Origin: Anaerolineae bacterium
Lineage (GTDB): Bacteria > Chloroflexota > Anaerolineae > JAFGEY01
Assembly: GCA_016929205.1 (NCBI GenBank)
Contig: JAFGJF010000248.1
Span: 1 to 27,846, forward strand
DNA length: 27,846 bases
Direction of reading: 5' to 3'
Made by a program: the position numbers and the translations under genes. Positions 1 to 7,115 of this stretch are shown one piece after another. Each line of letters opens with the position of its first letter. Positions within the stretch are counted from its first letter, which is position 1. The notes under the pieces are model-generated. The model searched no databases and had not been told where the DNA came from. It saw only the letters and a list, made by a program, of their open reading frames with translations.

Positions 1-54
1 ACATTGTTTGTCGATGCGTTCGATTTCTTGGAATGCCTCGCCCCTACAGAATTG

Positions 55-323
55 TTACCCTATTTTCTCTGCAAAATGAACCATCCCCTTTGCACCGTCC
101 ACTCCACCGAGCACCTTGTTCACCTCCTCGAAAAAGATCTGCACCCCGTTCTTGAACCCGCCCGAGTTGAGTTCCTCACGCCTGCGACGCACGGTATCCG
201 TGTACAAATGCCTCCGCAAGGATTGCGGCGCTATCATCGACAGCAGGGTTACCCTGGCGTACTCGTCCAGTTCGACGCCGCCGAGAATTGAGCAGACACG
301 AGGGCGGTGACGGGAGATAGACA
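55..323 (-). pseudogene. Unrecognised short reading frame, possible 3' gene remnant
   Basis: An open frame on the minus strand ends at a TAA at 55-57 and stays open upstream into the 3' end of the SpoIID-type gene. I do not recognise the product. The part from about 290 down to 55 looks coding: it is charged and helical (for example SLRRHLYTDTVRRRREELN and GVQIFFEEVNKVLGG), and its third codon positions are GC-rich. No start with a ribosome binding site was found. The GTG near 323 is only the first usable codon after the SpoIID-type stop, so the start given is arbitrary. The simplest reading is the C-terminal remnant of a gene whose front was lost, but a small intact gene with a poor start cannot be excluded. 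The first 54 bases hold GCCTCGCCCCTAC, which looks like part of a dispersed GC-rich repeat, and no gene. Confidence 0.25.
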
Positions 324-332
324 CGATTGGTA

Positions 333-3300
333 TCACTGTTTTGACACAAGAGGAAGATAGATGGACCACATCAGAAATTTACAAGGTGCACTTGTGCTCC
401 AATTGCCAGCCTCTGCGATATCCCGTATCCCAAACTGTAGATATCTATCCTCTGAGGTCGTTAGCGCAAAAGGGATGTTGGCCGCCGTTACTGTTTCCCA
501 ACGGCGCGACCCATCGGTACCGCTGCAGGTCGCCGAAATCCATTCGCTCCATGTCACACCACCATCAGTCGAATAATGGTATAGGGCGCTGTTCACGCTC
601 AGACCAGCAATGACGTCATACACTTGCACCGTGCAGGTCGATCTAGTGCAACTGAACTCGCGCCACCCTTCTGGTGGGTCCATGTCGGTGATGGCAAGTG
701 TCAAAGGCACGCCGGCCGAAACATTTTCGGCGCGATCGACAAAAGCTGCCGTCACCGTGACAATGCCCTCTCGTGCGGGCAGCGTCCAATCTGCGCGAGG
801 AGAGATGGTTTGTGGATAGCTGAAAATCTGTACGCGATCCAACCATAGATCGGTCAAGCCATACGATTCGACGCGGAACTCGTTCGGTATCTCTGCCGAC
901 AACAGTTCAAAATCAACGGCAATCTCTTGGTACACGTCTCCGGCCCGAAAGTCTGTTCCACGTACGTAGCGTATCCCCAGCAGTTCGCTGCCGTCACCGC
1001 TTGTCACGTCGAGTTTGAGCACTTCTAGCGAATTTGTTATCGTCCCCGTTGGGACCTTGAGACGAAAATAGGCACGATACTGCCCTGCAGGCAGAAGGGG
1101 TGTATCGGATCCAAAGAGTGTCCCGTGCTCACCTTGGGCAATGTACCACGCATAGCCGTCAACCGCAGTGCTATCGGAAATAATTTTGCCGGCTGTTGTA
1201 TAAAAATCGGTATCCTGCCACTGCCAATCGTCATTTCTCAGGCTAACCCGCACCTTACCTCCAGGCGGAGGATCGGTGGCGGTCAGCTCGACTGACACCG
1301 AAAGCGTTGTCACAGTACTGGGCGAAATTGTCACCGTCCCGGTGGGTGCAACACGATCCAGCCCGATTTGACTGATTGTGCTCGTCACTGCCTGTCCGGC
1401 AGGGTCGACCAGTGTTAGCCGCAAGCCGATCGAAGGTGTTACGGTATCGCTGTAGGTGGATACAGGCCACACATAGCCCCGGCTATTGTCCGCGGCAACG
1501 TCGGTATAGATCGTCGTCCAGGTTTTTGAAATGCGTGCAGAAAAAGTGACGGTCAAAGGCGTGTTGGCGCCAGACGCTTGGGCTTGCAAGGTAACATAAT
1601 CGGTATTGAGGGTGACGTTGTTCCATGGCAAAACAATCGTGCCCAATGGCCGTGTCACGGGACTGGCATATTCAACCGTCGCCAAGCTGTAATAGTGCTC
1701 CAGAATTTGCTGGTAATTCCATTCGTACAAAGAGGCCCAGCGCTGCATTCCCCATTGAGACATTCCCCAACTGTGTCCATCCCGCGTCTGCCACAAACTA
1801 ACCGGATCGTAAATGGGGCGCAAATACGGTGCGAGATCGAGGTTAAACTCGTTCTTATAGTTCGTCGGTGTGCCCGTCTCGGCGCAGAAAAAGGCATAGA
1901 TGACGTTGCCGTTGTATGAAACGTACTGGCCCTGTGTCTCATCCACGGCCAGGTTGGTACGAACGTGTGTGTCGTCACACATGTACTGGCTCTTGCCCGA
2001 ATCCCAGACATCAAATTCATCGCTGGCATTCTGTTGGATCATTTTCCAGGCGTACGTGCGCGCGGCAACGGCTTGTGCTTTGAGCGACTCGGTATGCCAA
2101 GACGAAGCATAGACTTCGTGGGGAACGACTTGTTTGACGTATTGCTCCAGGGTATAGACGTCAATCTGGCCAAGAGGAACATCTCGACACCAGTTGTTCT
2201 CGTCGTGCTTGACGCGAATGGTCAATGGCGCGGACAGATTCAAAGGGGTGGCGGACGGCAATGCGGTTTCTAGATCATCTTGGCGCAAGATTGGCTGAAT
2301 GGCTGCCCTGAGTGTTGCGTCCAGGTCCGAATTGCGAAGGTTGGCAAGCCACACATCCCCGGACAGCGAAAATGCCAATGTATGCCCATCTGGCGACCAG
2401 ACAGGCGAGCCCTCATCGACAGGCGTTTGCGCCATAGGGCGTAGACCGGTCCCATTTGCATAGACCAACCAGATATCACCTGCTGCGTTGAGGCCGTTGC
2501 CGGTGGCGTGACGGACAAAGGCGATCCGATCGCCATCGGGCGACCAGACAGGTTCATCGAGGTGGGCCATCTTTTGCCTGGCCAACAACGACGATTGGCT
2601 CATTTCTCGATCCCATACCCACAACTCGCAAGTGGGGCCATCGAGCGAGAGAATATAAGCCAATTTGTTTTCTACAGGCGACCAGGCGAAACCCAATATA
2701 TGATCGGCTGTGGTTACAGCACGCCTGGTCTCATCGTCGTCCACCCACAAAGTGTGACCATCAGTTGTAGCAACAAACTGTCCGTCACTTGATAACCGGG
2801 CGCGCATTTGGCCGAGAGGCCGTTCAAAAACTCGGGCCGTTTCGGGTTTGTCGCCATAGGCAGTCAGTCGCCCTGTTTGCTGCGCGATAAGGACGTTTTG
2901 ACCGACCCAGGTGGGTGGAAAACGCCACTGTGCTATGCCCAGCCATATCTGCTCGCTTGGTGTCAAGGTAGATACCGCCGCAGCCCACTTTTCTTGCCCT
3001 GCAAAGTAAAGGTAGGCGACATGCTCGTCGTGAATGGAGGGATAAGCGGCGTTATCCGATATTTGCCACTCGCGCTTGTCTTGTAGTGACAAAGCCCACA
3101 GCTCGAACAATTGCTGGCGATCGACCACGCGTCCAGGGCGTTGTATGAGCAAAGTTGTTCTATCGTTCGTCCAGGCCAACGGAACAGATCGACCATCAAA
3201 TGTCAATCGTTGGACAGAATCAAGTTGATCTGTGACTGTATAGGGACCAAGTTGTCCAGCTGTGTTTTGAGCGGTCGCGCCCCGGACAGTGGAGGGTAGA

Positions 3301-3386
3301 GCAGCAGCACGGAAGCAAAAGACGAGCGCAGCGATCGCCATAGCTGCTAACAGATGGGTGAAAACAAGCACTGTGATTTTTTTCAC
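333..3386 (-). CDS. Exported beta-propeller plus SpoIID/LytB-domain protein
   Basis: A secreted or membrane-anchored protein of 1017 residues that probably cuts glycan strands of peptidoglycan. Residues 1-30 form a signal peptide or anchor (MKK then a long hydrophobic stretch). Residues about 60-350 form a TolB/PD40-type beta-propeller, with clear repeats EPVWSPDGDRIAF near 278 and SPVWSPDGHTLAF near 327. Residues about 390-575 are a SpoIID domain: VVPHE places the likely catalytic Glu at 424, followed by ESLKAQAVAARTYAW and the late motif GHSWGMSQWG in place of the usual GHGVGMSQYGA. The C-terminal 400 residues look like beta-sandwich repeats, and the protein ends IYLPLVSKQ. It starts with GTG and overlaps the uvrC stop by 4 bp, so it is probably translationally coupled. 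In spore formers SpoIID is a lytic transglycosylase of engulfment; a cell wall remodelling role here is inferred. The fusion and the length are unusual. Confidence 0.85.
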   Translation of the reverse strand: MKKITVLVFTHLLAAMAIAALVFCFRAAALPSTVRGATAQNTAGQLGPYTVTDQLDSVQRLTFDGRSVPLAWTNDRTTLLIQRPGRVVDRQQLFELWALSLQDKREWQISDNAAYPSIHDEHVAYLYFAGQEKWAAAVSTLTPSEQIWLGIAQWRFPPTWVGQNVLIAQQTGRLTAYGDKPETARVFERPLGQMRARLSSDGQFVATTDGHTLWVDDDETRRAVTTADHILGFAWSPVENKLAYILSLDGPTCELWVWDREMSQSSLLARQKMAHLDEPVWSPDGDRIAFVRHATGNGLNAAGDIWLVYANGTGLRPMAQTPVDEGSPVWSPDGHTLAFSLSGDVWLANLRNSDLDATLRAAIQPILRQDDLETALPSATPLNLSAPLTIRVKHDENNWCRDVPLGQIDVYTLEQYVKQVVPHEVYASSWHTESLKAQAVAARTYAWKMIQQNASDEFDVWDSGKSQYMCDDTHVRTNLAVDETQGQYVSYNGNVIYAFFCAETGTPTNYKNEFNLDLAPYLRPIYDPVSLWQTRDGHSWGMSQWGMQRWASLYEWNYQQILEHYYSLATVEYASPVTRPLGTIVLPWNNVTLNTDYVTLQAQASGANTPLTVTFSARISKTWTTIYTDVAADNSRGYVWPVSTYSDTVTPSIGLRLTLVDPAGQAVTSTISQIGLDRVAPTGTVTISPSTVTTLSVSVELTATDPPPGGKVRVSLRNDDWQWQDTDFYTTAGKIISDSTAVDGYAWYIAQGEHGTLFGSDTPLLPAGQYRAYFRLKVPTGTITNSLEVLKLDVTSGDGSELLGIRYVRGTDFRAGDVYQEIAVDFELLSAEIPNEFRVESYGLTDLWLDRVQIFSYPQTISPRADWTLPAREGIVTVTAAFVDRAENVSAGVPLTLAITDMDPPEGWREFSCTRSTCTVQVYDVIAGLSVNSALYHYSTDGGVTWSEWISATCSGTDGSRRWETVTAANIPFALTTSEDRYLQFGIRDIAEAGNWSTSAPCKFLMWSIYLPLVSKQ

Positions 3387-3393
3387 AGTGCTT
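3366..3393 (-). promoter_or_regulatory. Perfect hairpin over the uvrC stop and spoIID-type start
   Basis: The arms AAGCACTGTGA (3366-3376) and TCACAGTGCTT (3383-3393) are perfectly complementary over 11 bp around a loop of six. In the minus-strand transcript the stem contains both the TGA of uvrC and the GTG start of the next gene. Ribosomes finishing uvrC would open it, so a role in translational coupling is inferred. It is not a terminator, since no U-run follows on that strand. Confidence 0.6.
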
Positions 3394-5275
3394 CTCGAAT
3401 GTTTTGGGCGACCTGGCGCGTCATACCTGGCACGGCGGCGAGTTCGTCGATGCTGGCCTGGCGGATACCATCGATCGAGCCAAATGCTTTGAGCAGTGCT
3501 TTGCGTCGCTGTGGGCCAATGCCTGGCACGGCGTCTAGCTGTGAGGCGAGTCCCTGCTTGTCTCGAGCTTGTCGGTGAGCGGTGATCGCAAAACGATGTG
3601 CCTCATCGCGAATGCGTTGGATGAGATACAGGCCCTGCGAGTCACGCGGCAGGAGAATCGATGACTCGCGACCAGGAACAAAAATCTCTTCTTCCTGTTT
3701 GGCCAGACCAAAGACCGGCAGATGATCGAGACCGTACTCACTCAAAATTTCGAGTGCAGCGCCAAGCTGCCCTTTTCCACCGTCGATCAATACCAGATCG
3801 GGCATAATCGAAAACGAAGCATCCTTTTTTTTGCCTATACTTGTCTCGTCTTGCTCTGAGGCAAGACGCCGAAAGCGACGGCGCAGGACTTCTTGCATCG
3901 AAGCATAGTCGTCGGCATGCCCGATAACGGTCTTGATCTTGAAGCGGCGATAATCGCTTTTGCGGGGCACGCCATGAACAAACACGACCATACTGCCAAA
4001 AGAGGCCGTCCCATGGAATGTTGAAATATCGTATCCCTCAATGCGTGTTGGTGGTTCAGATAGTCCTAATGCGTCTTCAAGTTCGCCCAGCGCCTTCATC
4101 TGCCGGTTCTGGTCTGCGTCCCATTCGGAGCGAAGAGCCGTCAAGGTCTCGATCGCATTCTCTGCGACCATGTGCACCAACTCTTGATCGGCCTCATTTC
4201 TCGGCATGTGAAGAACCACACTATCGTCCCGCTTGCGACGCAGCCAACTCTCAATGATCCGTGCCTTGTCTATCTCGTGAGGCAGCAAGATCTCGGCCGG
4301 CACGTAGGCTGCCTGATCGTAGAATTGCTCAATAAATGCTTCCATAACCGATTGATCGTCTTCATCGCTAGTGCCTTCAAGTACAAAGTATTCGCGACCG
4401 ACGATTTTGCCGCTGCGGATGAAAAAGACCTGAACACACGCCTGTCCATTATCGCGGGCAAAGGCGATGACATCTTGATCTGTACGTGCGACGGAGACGA
4501 TCTTTTGCTGCTCGGTGACGATCTTGACTGCACGAATCTGATCGCGCAGAACGGCGGCCTTCTCAAATTCGAGGTTGGCGGCGGCTGTCTGCATCTGGGC
4601 TTCTAGATCGGTCAAAATGTCGTCGGCACGACCTTGAAGGAATTTGCACACCAGGTCGATAACCGACCTGTATTCGTCTTTGTCAACTGCGCCAATGCAT
4701 GGCCCGAGGCAACGTTTGATGTGATAGTACAAACAAGCTCGTTTGTCGTTCCCCGTGATCTCGCGATTGCAGGTACGGTAGGGGAACAGTTTGCGTAGCA
4801 GATCCATCGTTTGGTGTACAGCACTCACCGAGGTGTACGGACCATAGTATCGTGCATTGTCTTGGGTCATACGGCGTGTGGCATAAATGCGGGGAAAGTC
4901 TTCATTCCAGGTGATCTTGATATACGGGTAACGCTTGTCATCCTTGAGTCGTACATTGTAACGAGGTCGGTGCCGTTTGATCAGCTCACATTCGAGGATC
5001 AGCGCTTCCAGTTCGCTGTCAGTGACAATAAAGTCGAGATCGTGAATATGTGACACCAACTCGTGCGTCTTGCGATGGTGCTGTGCCGACTCGGTAAAGT
5101 ATGAGCGCACGCGATGGCGCAAAGCGACTGACTTGCCAACATAAATGACTTTGTTGTCTTGGTTGCGGTAAATGTAGACACCAGGCTTTATCGGCAAACT
5201 GTCCAGTTTAGCCTGTAATTCGGGACGTATTTGTACCACATTGTTCTGTTGACCATTGGGCTCGCTTTCCATCAC
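3383..5275 (-). CDS. uvrC: Excinuclease ABC subunit C
   Basis: UvrC makes the dual incisions on both sides of a DNA lesion after UvrA and UvrB load. The 630-residue product has the expected layout and length. A GIY-YIG nuclease domain lies at the N-terminus (GVYIYRN at 32-38, VIYVGKS at 43-49). It is followed by the Cys-rich segment RACLYYHIKRCLGPC, a UVR motif near 215-245 (LEAQMQTAAANLEFEKAAVLR), the RNase H-like second nuclease half (GYDISTFHGT, LVLIDGGKGQL, HRFAITAHRQ), and a C-terminal helix-hairpin-helix pair (VPGIGPQRRKALL, VPGMTRQVAQNI). The start is GTG at 5275, or ATG three bases later, behind AGGACAGG. It lies 30 bp after the zinc-ribbon gene and overlaps the next gene by 4 bp, so the three probably form one operon. 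Confidence 0.97.
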   Translation of the reverse strand: MMESEPNGQQNNVVQIRPELQAKLDSLPIKPGVYIYRNQDNKVIYVGKSVALRHRVRSYFTESAQHHRKTHELVSHIHDLDFIVTDSELEALILECELIKRHRPRYNVRLKDDKRYPYIKITWNEDFPRIYATRRMTQDNARYYGPYTSVSAVHQTMDLLRKLFPYRTCNREITGNDKRACLYYHIKRCLGPCIGAVDKDEYRSVIDLVCKFLQGRADDILTDLEAQMQTAAANLEFEKAAVLRDQIRAVKIVTEQQKIVSVARTDQDVIAFARDNGQACVQVFFIRSGKIVGREYFVLEGTSDEDDQSVMEAFIEQFYDQAAYVPAEILLPHEIDKARIIESWLRRKRDDSVVLHMPRNEADQELVHMVAENAIETLTALRSEWDADQNRQMKALGELEDALGLSEPPTRIEGYDISTFHGTASFGSMVVFVHGVPRKSDYRRFKIKTVIGHADDYASMQEVLRRRFRRLASEQDETSIGKKKDASFSIMPDLVLIDGGKGQLGAALEILSEYGLDHLPVFGLAKQEEEIFVPGRESSILLPRDSQGLYLIQRIRDEAHRFAITAHRQARDKQGLASQLDAVPGIGPQRRKALLKAFGSIDGIRQASIDELAAVPGMTRQVAQNIREAL

Positions 5276-5305
5276 AGCCTGTCCTAGTTCTCTTTATCCT
5301 GGTAC

Positions 5306-6013
5306 TCAGTCAGCCGCATACAAAATTCGGTCACACCCATTACAATAGATCAATTCGTCCGTGTCTCTGGCTCTGTCAATGAGTCGTGCGGGCACTTGAA
5401 CGTGGCAAGCCTGGCAGATGTGATTTTTTACGGCCGTCACCGCAACACCCTTCCTGACTTTGCGGAGCGAGTTGTATTCTTCGAGATCGAGATCGGAAAC
5501 GTGCGTGGCAAAGTTTTTGCGTTTGGCAATCAACTGTGCCAGCTCATGTTTGAGATCGTCATATTCTTGAGCCAGGTCTGCATTCTCTGCGCGCCACGCC
5601 GTCTCGACAACGACATATTCTTCGTTCGCAACAGCGGTCTTTTTGACCAGTTCTTCGACCTTGATCATCGCTTCGAGTTGCTTTTCCTCCAAGGAAGCTC
5701 TACGACGTTTCAGATATTCGCTTTCTTTTTGCAGGTCGCTTAACTCTTTGGGATTTCTGACCCGTCCCCCGTATAACAGATCTTGCGTCTCTTTTTGTTT
5801 GGCGACCACGGTAGTAACGTCTAGCTCGCACTCATGCAGCATCTTTTGCCACTTGGCTAGCTCGGCTTGTGCGGCTTTGAGGGCTGCACGCGTTTTGAGC
5901 AATGCCTCACTCTCGCCCAGGTTGGCTTTGATCTGGTCATGGCGTCGTTTTCTGATTGTGATTCTTGTATCAAAACGTTGTAAACGGTATAACGACTCAG
6001 CGCGTTCCGACAT
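5306..6013 (-). CDS. C4-type zinc-ribbon coiled-coil protein (DUF164 family)
   Basis: A 235-residue cytoplasmic protein. Residues 1 to about 180 are a long, charged, almost uninterrupted helical coiled coil. The segment GGRVRNPKELSDLQKE, typical of this family, sits near residue 82. The C-terminal 40 residues form a zinc ribbon with the metal ligands in HICQACHVQVP and YCNGCDRIL, that is two CxxC pairs. Family members act as adaptors or nucleic-acid-associated proteins, and no firm biochemical role is known in free-living bacteria. The ATG has a strong AAGGAGGAG nine bases upstream. A terminator-like hairpin lies only 28 bp before the start, which leaves little room for a private promoter, so expression probably depends on read-through. 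It precedes uvrC by 30 bp. Confidence 0.85.
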   Translation of the reverse strand: MSERAESLYRLQRFDTRITIRKRRHDQIKANLGESEALLKTRAALKAAQAELAKWQKMLHECELDVTTVVAKQKETQDLLYGGRVRNPKELSDLQKESEYLKRRRASLEEKQLEAMIKVEELVKKTAVANEEYVVVETAWRAENADLAQEYDDLKHELAQLIAKRKNFATHVSDLDLEEYNSLRKVRKGVAVTAVKNHICQACHVQVPARLIDRARDTDELIYCNGCDRILYAAD

Positions 6014-6040
6014 AGATGAGCTCCTCCTTTAGGGCATTAC

Positions 6041-6069
6041 AAAAAAAGCTCGTGCCTGAGGGCACGAGC
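6041..6069 (-). terminator. Terminator-like hairpin with U-run upstream of the zinc-ribbon gene
   Basis: The arms GCTCGTGCC (6048-6056) and GGCACGAGC (6061-6069) pair perfectly around a 4-base loop. Seven A at 6041-6047 give a U-run on the minus-strand transcript, so the site is an intrinsic terminator in that direction only. It could end the YtxH transcript or act as an attenuator for the zinc-ribbon/uvrC operon that follows. Confidence 0.7.
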
Positions 6070-6289
6070 CTATCAATAGCCGCGCAAACACTAAACTCAC
6101 TTGGCGCGCAGTGTAATGTCCAAGTTCTTTGTGCGCCGATCAAGGAAAACGTGGCACACTTGAATACACAGCTCAAGATCAAAGCCAGACAATACCGGAT
6201 GAAAAACAGGTCTGACCTATTCGAGCAGCCAGTGCAAAACACTGCCTTTACTTGCAACATTTTGAGTCCAAGAGGTGTTGGTTGACCGT
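6070..6289 (-). other. Intergenic leader between the YtxH gene and the terminator-like hairpin
   Basis: About 220 bases without a convincing gene. On the minus strand they contain several short complementary segments. CATTACA (complement of 6112-6118) can pair with TGTAATG just beyond the terminator (complement of 6035-6041). Other possible pairings around GGCGC and ACACT overlap it. A possible promoter, TTGTCT-18-TGTATT, lies in the middle. A small RNA or leader is possible, but no known RNA family could be recognised. Confidence 0.3.
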
Positions 6290-6559
6290 TCAGGCTGTGC
6301 CCGTTTGGGCCAAAGCGTTACTCGCTTCTTGGTCAGCAGGCAGTGGAATCTGAATCGCCTCCTTGTATTGTGTCTCAAGCTCCTTGCGCCGTTCAACACG
6401 AGCCTGTTTGCCTGCCTGAATGATCTCGTTCACCTTGTCAACGATCGTTTGCCTGGCATCACTACCAGACTGGGGAGCCAAAAGTGTTCCAATCAGTCCC
6501 CCGACGACAGCTCCACTCAACAAACCAGTAGCAAAGCTGATAACCTGGTATTTGTTCAT
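6290..6559 (-). CDS. YtxH-like small membrane protein
   Basis: An 89-residue protein with one N-terminal glycine-rich transmembrane helix (residues about 5-28). The helix runs into LLAPQSGSDARQ, which matches the family signature of a Gly-rich membrane helix followed by APxSGxxxR. A charged amphipathic helix (residues 35-70) and a short polar tail follow. YtxH proteins are poorly characterised and are linked to stress or the envelope in Firmicutes. The ATG has GAGGGG nine bases upstream, and a good promoter lies about 40-65 bp upstream. It is divergent from the dcw cluster, and the terminator-like hairpin downstream may end its transcript. Confidence 0.75.
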   Translation of the reverse strand: MNKYQVISFATGLLSGAVVGGLIGTLLAPQSGSDARQTIVDKVNEIIQAGKQARVERRKELETQYKEAIQIPLPADQEASNALAQTGTA

Positions 6560-6597
6560 CGTTTTGTCCCCTCAAGATAGAAAAATCGTGTGTGGAT

Positions 6598-6626
6598 ATT
6601 GTACTTGAAAATGTTGTTGAGAGCAA
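6598..6626 (-). promoter_or_regulatory. Promoter of the YtxH gene
   Basis: Read on the minus strand this is TTGCTC, 17 bases, then TACAAT. The -35 matches consensus at four of six positions and the -10 at five of six. Spacing is optimal, and the start codon follows after about 40 bases. Confidence 0.55.
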
Positions 6627-6748
6627 GTACCCAAGTGTAACCTGTCGTCGCCGTGAGGATTAAAGGCTAGGCAGGTGAGAGAACGTGGTGTATTATCTAA
6701 ACTTGACATAACGACCTTAAAATTGCGTGAAAATTACGTGAAAAGGGC

Positions 6749-6789
6749 TAGTCAAAAAACAGATTTAGTGGTATAATGTGTGGTATAAA
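6749..6789 (+). promoter_or_regulatory. Promoter of the dcw cluster with a repeated -10 region
   Basis: TAGTCA (6749-6754), 17 bases, and a consensus TATAAT (6772-6777) form a sigma-70-type promoter reading toward mraZ. The nine bases GTGGTATAA occur at 6768-6776 and again at 6780-6788, 12 bp apart, so a second -10-like TATAAA lies at 6784-6789. A weaker alternative, TAGGCA-17-TATTAT, is at 6668-6696. The leader to mraZ would be about 330 bases. Confidence 0.55.
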
Positions 6790-6799
6790 GAGGTGAAAA

Positions 6800-6816
6800 G
6801 TGGGGCCAAGTGGGAG
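6800..6816 (+). promoter_or_regulatory. MraZ-type operator, two TGGGR repeats
   Basis: TGGGG (6801-6805) and TGGGA (6811-6815) are direct repeats separated by five bases, giving the 10-bp period known for MraZ operators (TGGGN with 5-base spacers in Escherichia coli). They sit just downstream of the TATAAT element, where binding would hinder transcription. Autoregulation of the cluster by its first gene is inferred. Confidence 0.6.
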
Positions 6817-6861
6817 AGAATCCCTGTAAATTAACACCAGAACAATTCCGGGTGGGGCGAC

Positions 6862-6877
6862 TAGAACATTCGTTCTA
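6862..6877. promoter_or_regulatory. Palindrome resembling a LexA (SOS) box
   Basis: TAGAAC-ATTC-GTTCTA is a perfect inverted repeat with 6-bp arms. Its GAAC-N4-GTTC core is that of Gram-positive-type LexA operators. It lies in the mraZ leader, about 85 bases after the -10. A LexA role is inferred from the motif only; another dimeric regulator could use the same site. Confidence 0.4.
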
Positions 6878-6965
6878 ATTTTGTTAATGTGCTTGAGCAA
6901 TCACGATGAATGCTGAATTACCATCAACAATTTGGTCAGCTTGTAGAGGCAAAGAGGTGATGCTG

Positions 6966-7046
6966 ATGGCGCCCTGGTATCATTATCGACGATCTTGGTC
7001 GTTTCGTCAAAATCGGGCATGGCCCAAGATCGTATGTAAGAAATAA
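6966..7046 (+). CDS. Possible 26-residue Arg/Trp-rich leader peptide
   Basis: A short frame, ATG at 6966 to TAA at 7044-7046, follows GAGGTGAT (6954-6961). That is an eight-base perfect complement of the usual 16S rRNA 3' end, with its core eight bases from the ATG. It is much better than the site in front of mraZ. The peptide begins MAPWYHYRRSWSFRQ and has three Trp and several Arg and Lys. A longer in-frame start exists at 6906 without a binding site. It lies in the leader of the dcw transcript and overlaps a 10-bp inverted repeat. Its function is unknown. It could be a true small protein, a translated leader that controls mraZ, or chance. Confidence 0.35.
   Translation: MAPWYHYRRSWSFRQNRAWPKIVCKK
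6989..7033 (+). promoter_or_regulatory. Leader stem-loop before mraZ
   Basis: ACGATCTTGG (6989-6998) and CCAAGATCGT (7024-7033) form a perfect 10-bp stem with a 25-base loop. A nested GGGC-ATG-GCCC hairpin at 7015-7025 competes with it. There is no U-run, so it is not a terminator. The remainder of 6604-7115 holds the promoter, the operators and no further gene that I can support. Confidence 0.45.
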
Positions 7047-7115
7047 TGCATTTGTCTTGACTGTTAAAGAATAATCATCTAGCTAGATTGAACGCAAAGG
7101 CAGACAGGCCGGTAC

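Noticed and set aside
4172..4606. 144-codon plus-strand frame within uvrC
   Set aside because: It is antisense to well-conserved UvrC motifs and is a by-product of codon bias.
5997..6260. An 87-codon minus-strand frame ending inside the zinc-ribbon gene start
   Set aside because: It runs straight through the terminator hairpin and the strong ribosome binding site of the next gene, is Cys-rich without pattern, and has no site of its own.
6041..6289. T-box riboswitch, 6S RNA or RNase P RNA before the zinc-ribbon gene
   Set aside because: A leader plus terminator prompted the check, but no T-box bulge sequence, no RNase P core motifs and no convincing 6S pairing could be seen.
6703..6731. Perfect -35 TTGACA at 6703-6708 as the main dcw promoter
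   Set aside because: No acceptable -10 occurs 15-19 bases downstream. The TATAAT at 6772 is better placed with another -35.
7052..7090. Promoter TTGACT close to mraZ
   Set aside because: The best -10 at correct spacing (TAGCTA) matches poorly, so it was not annotated.
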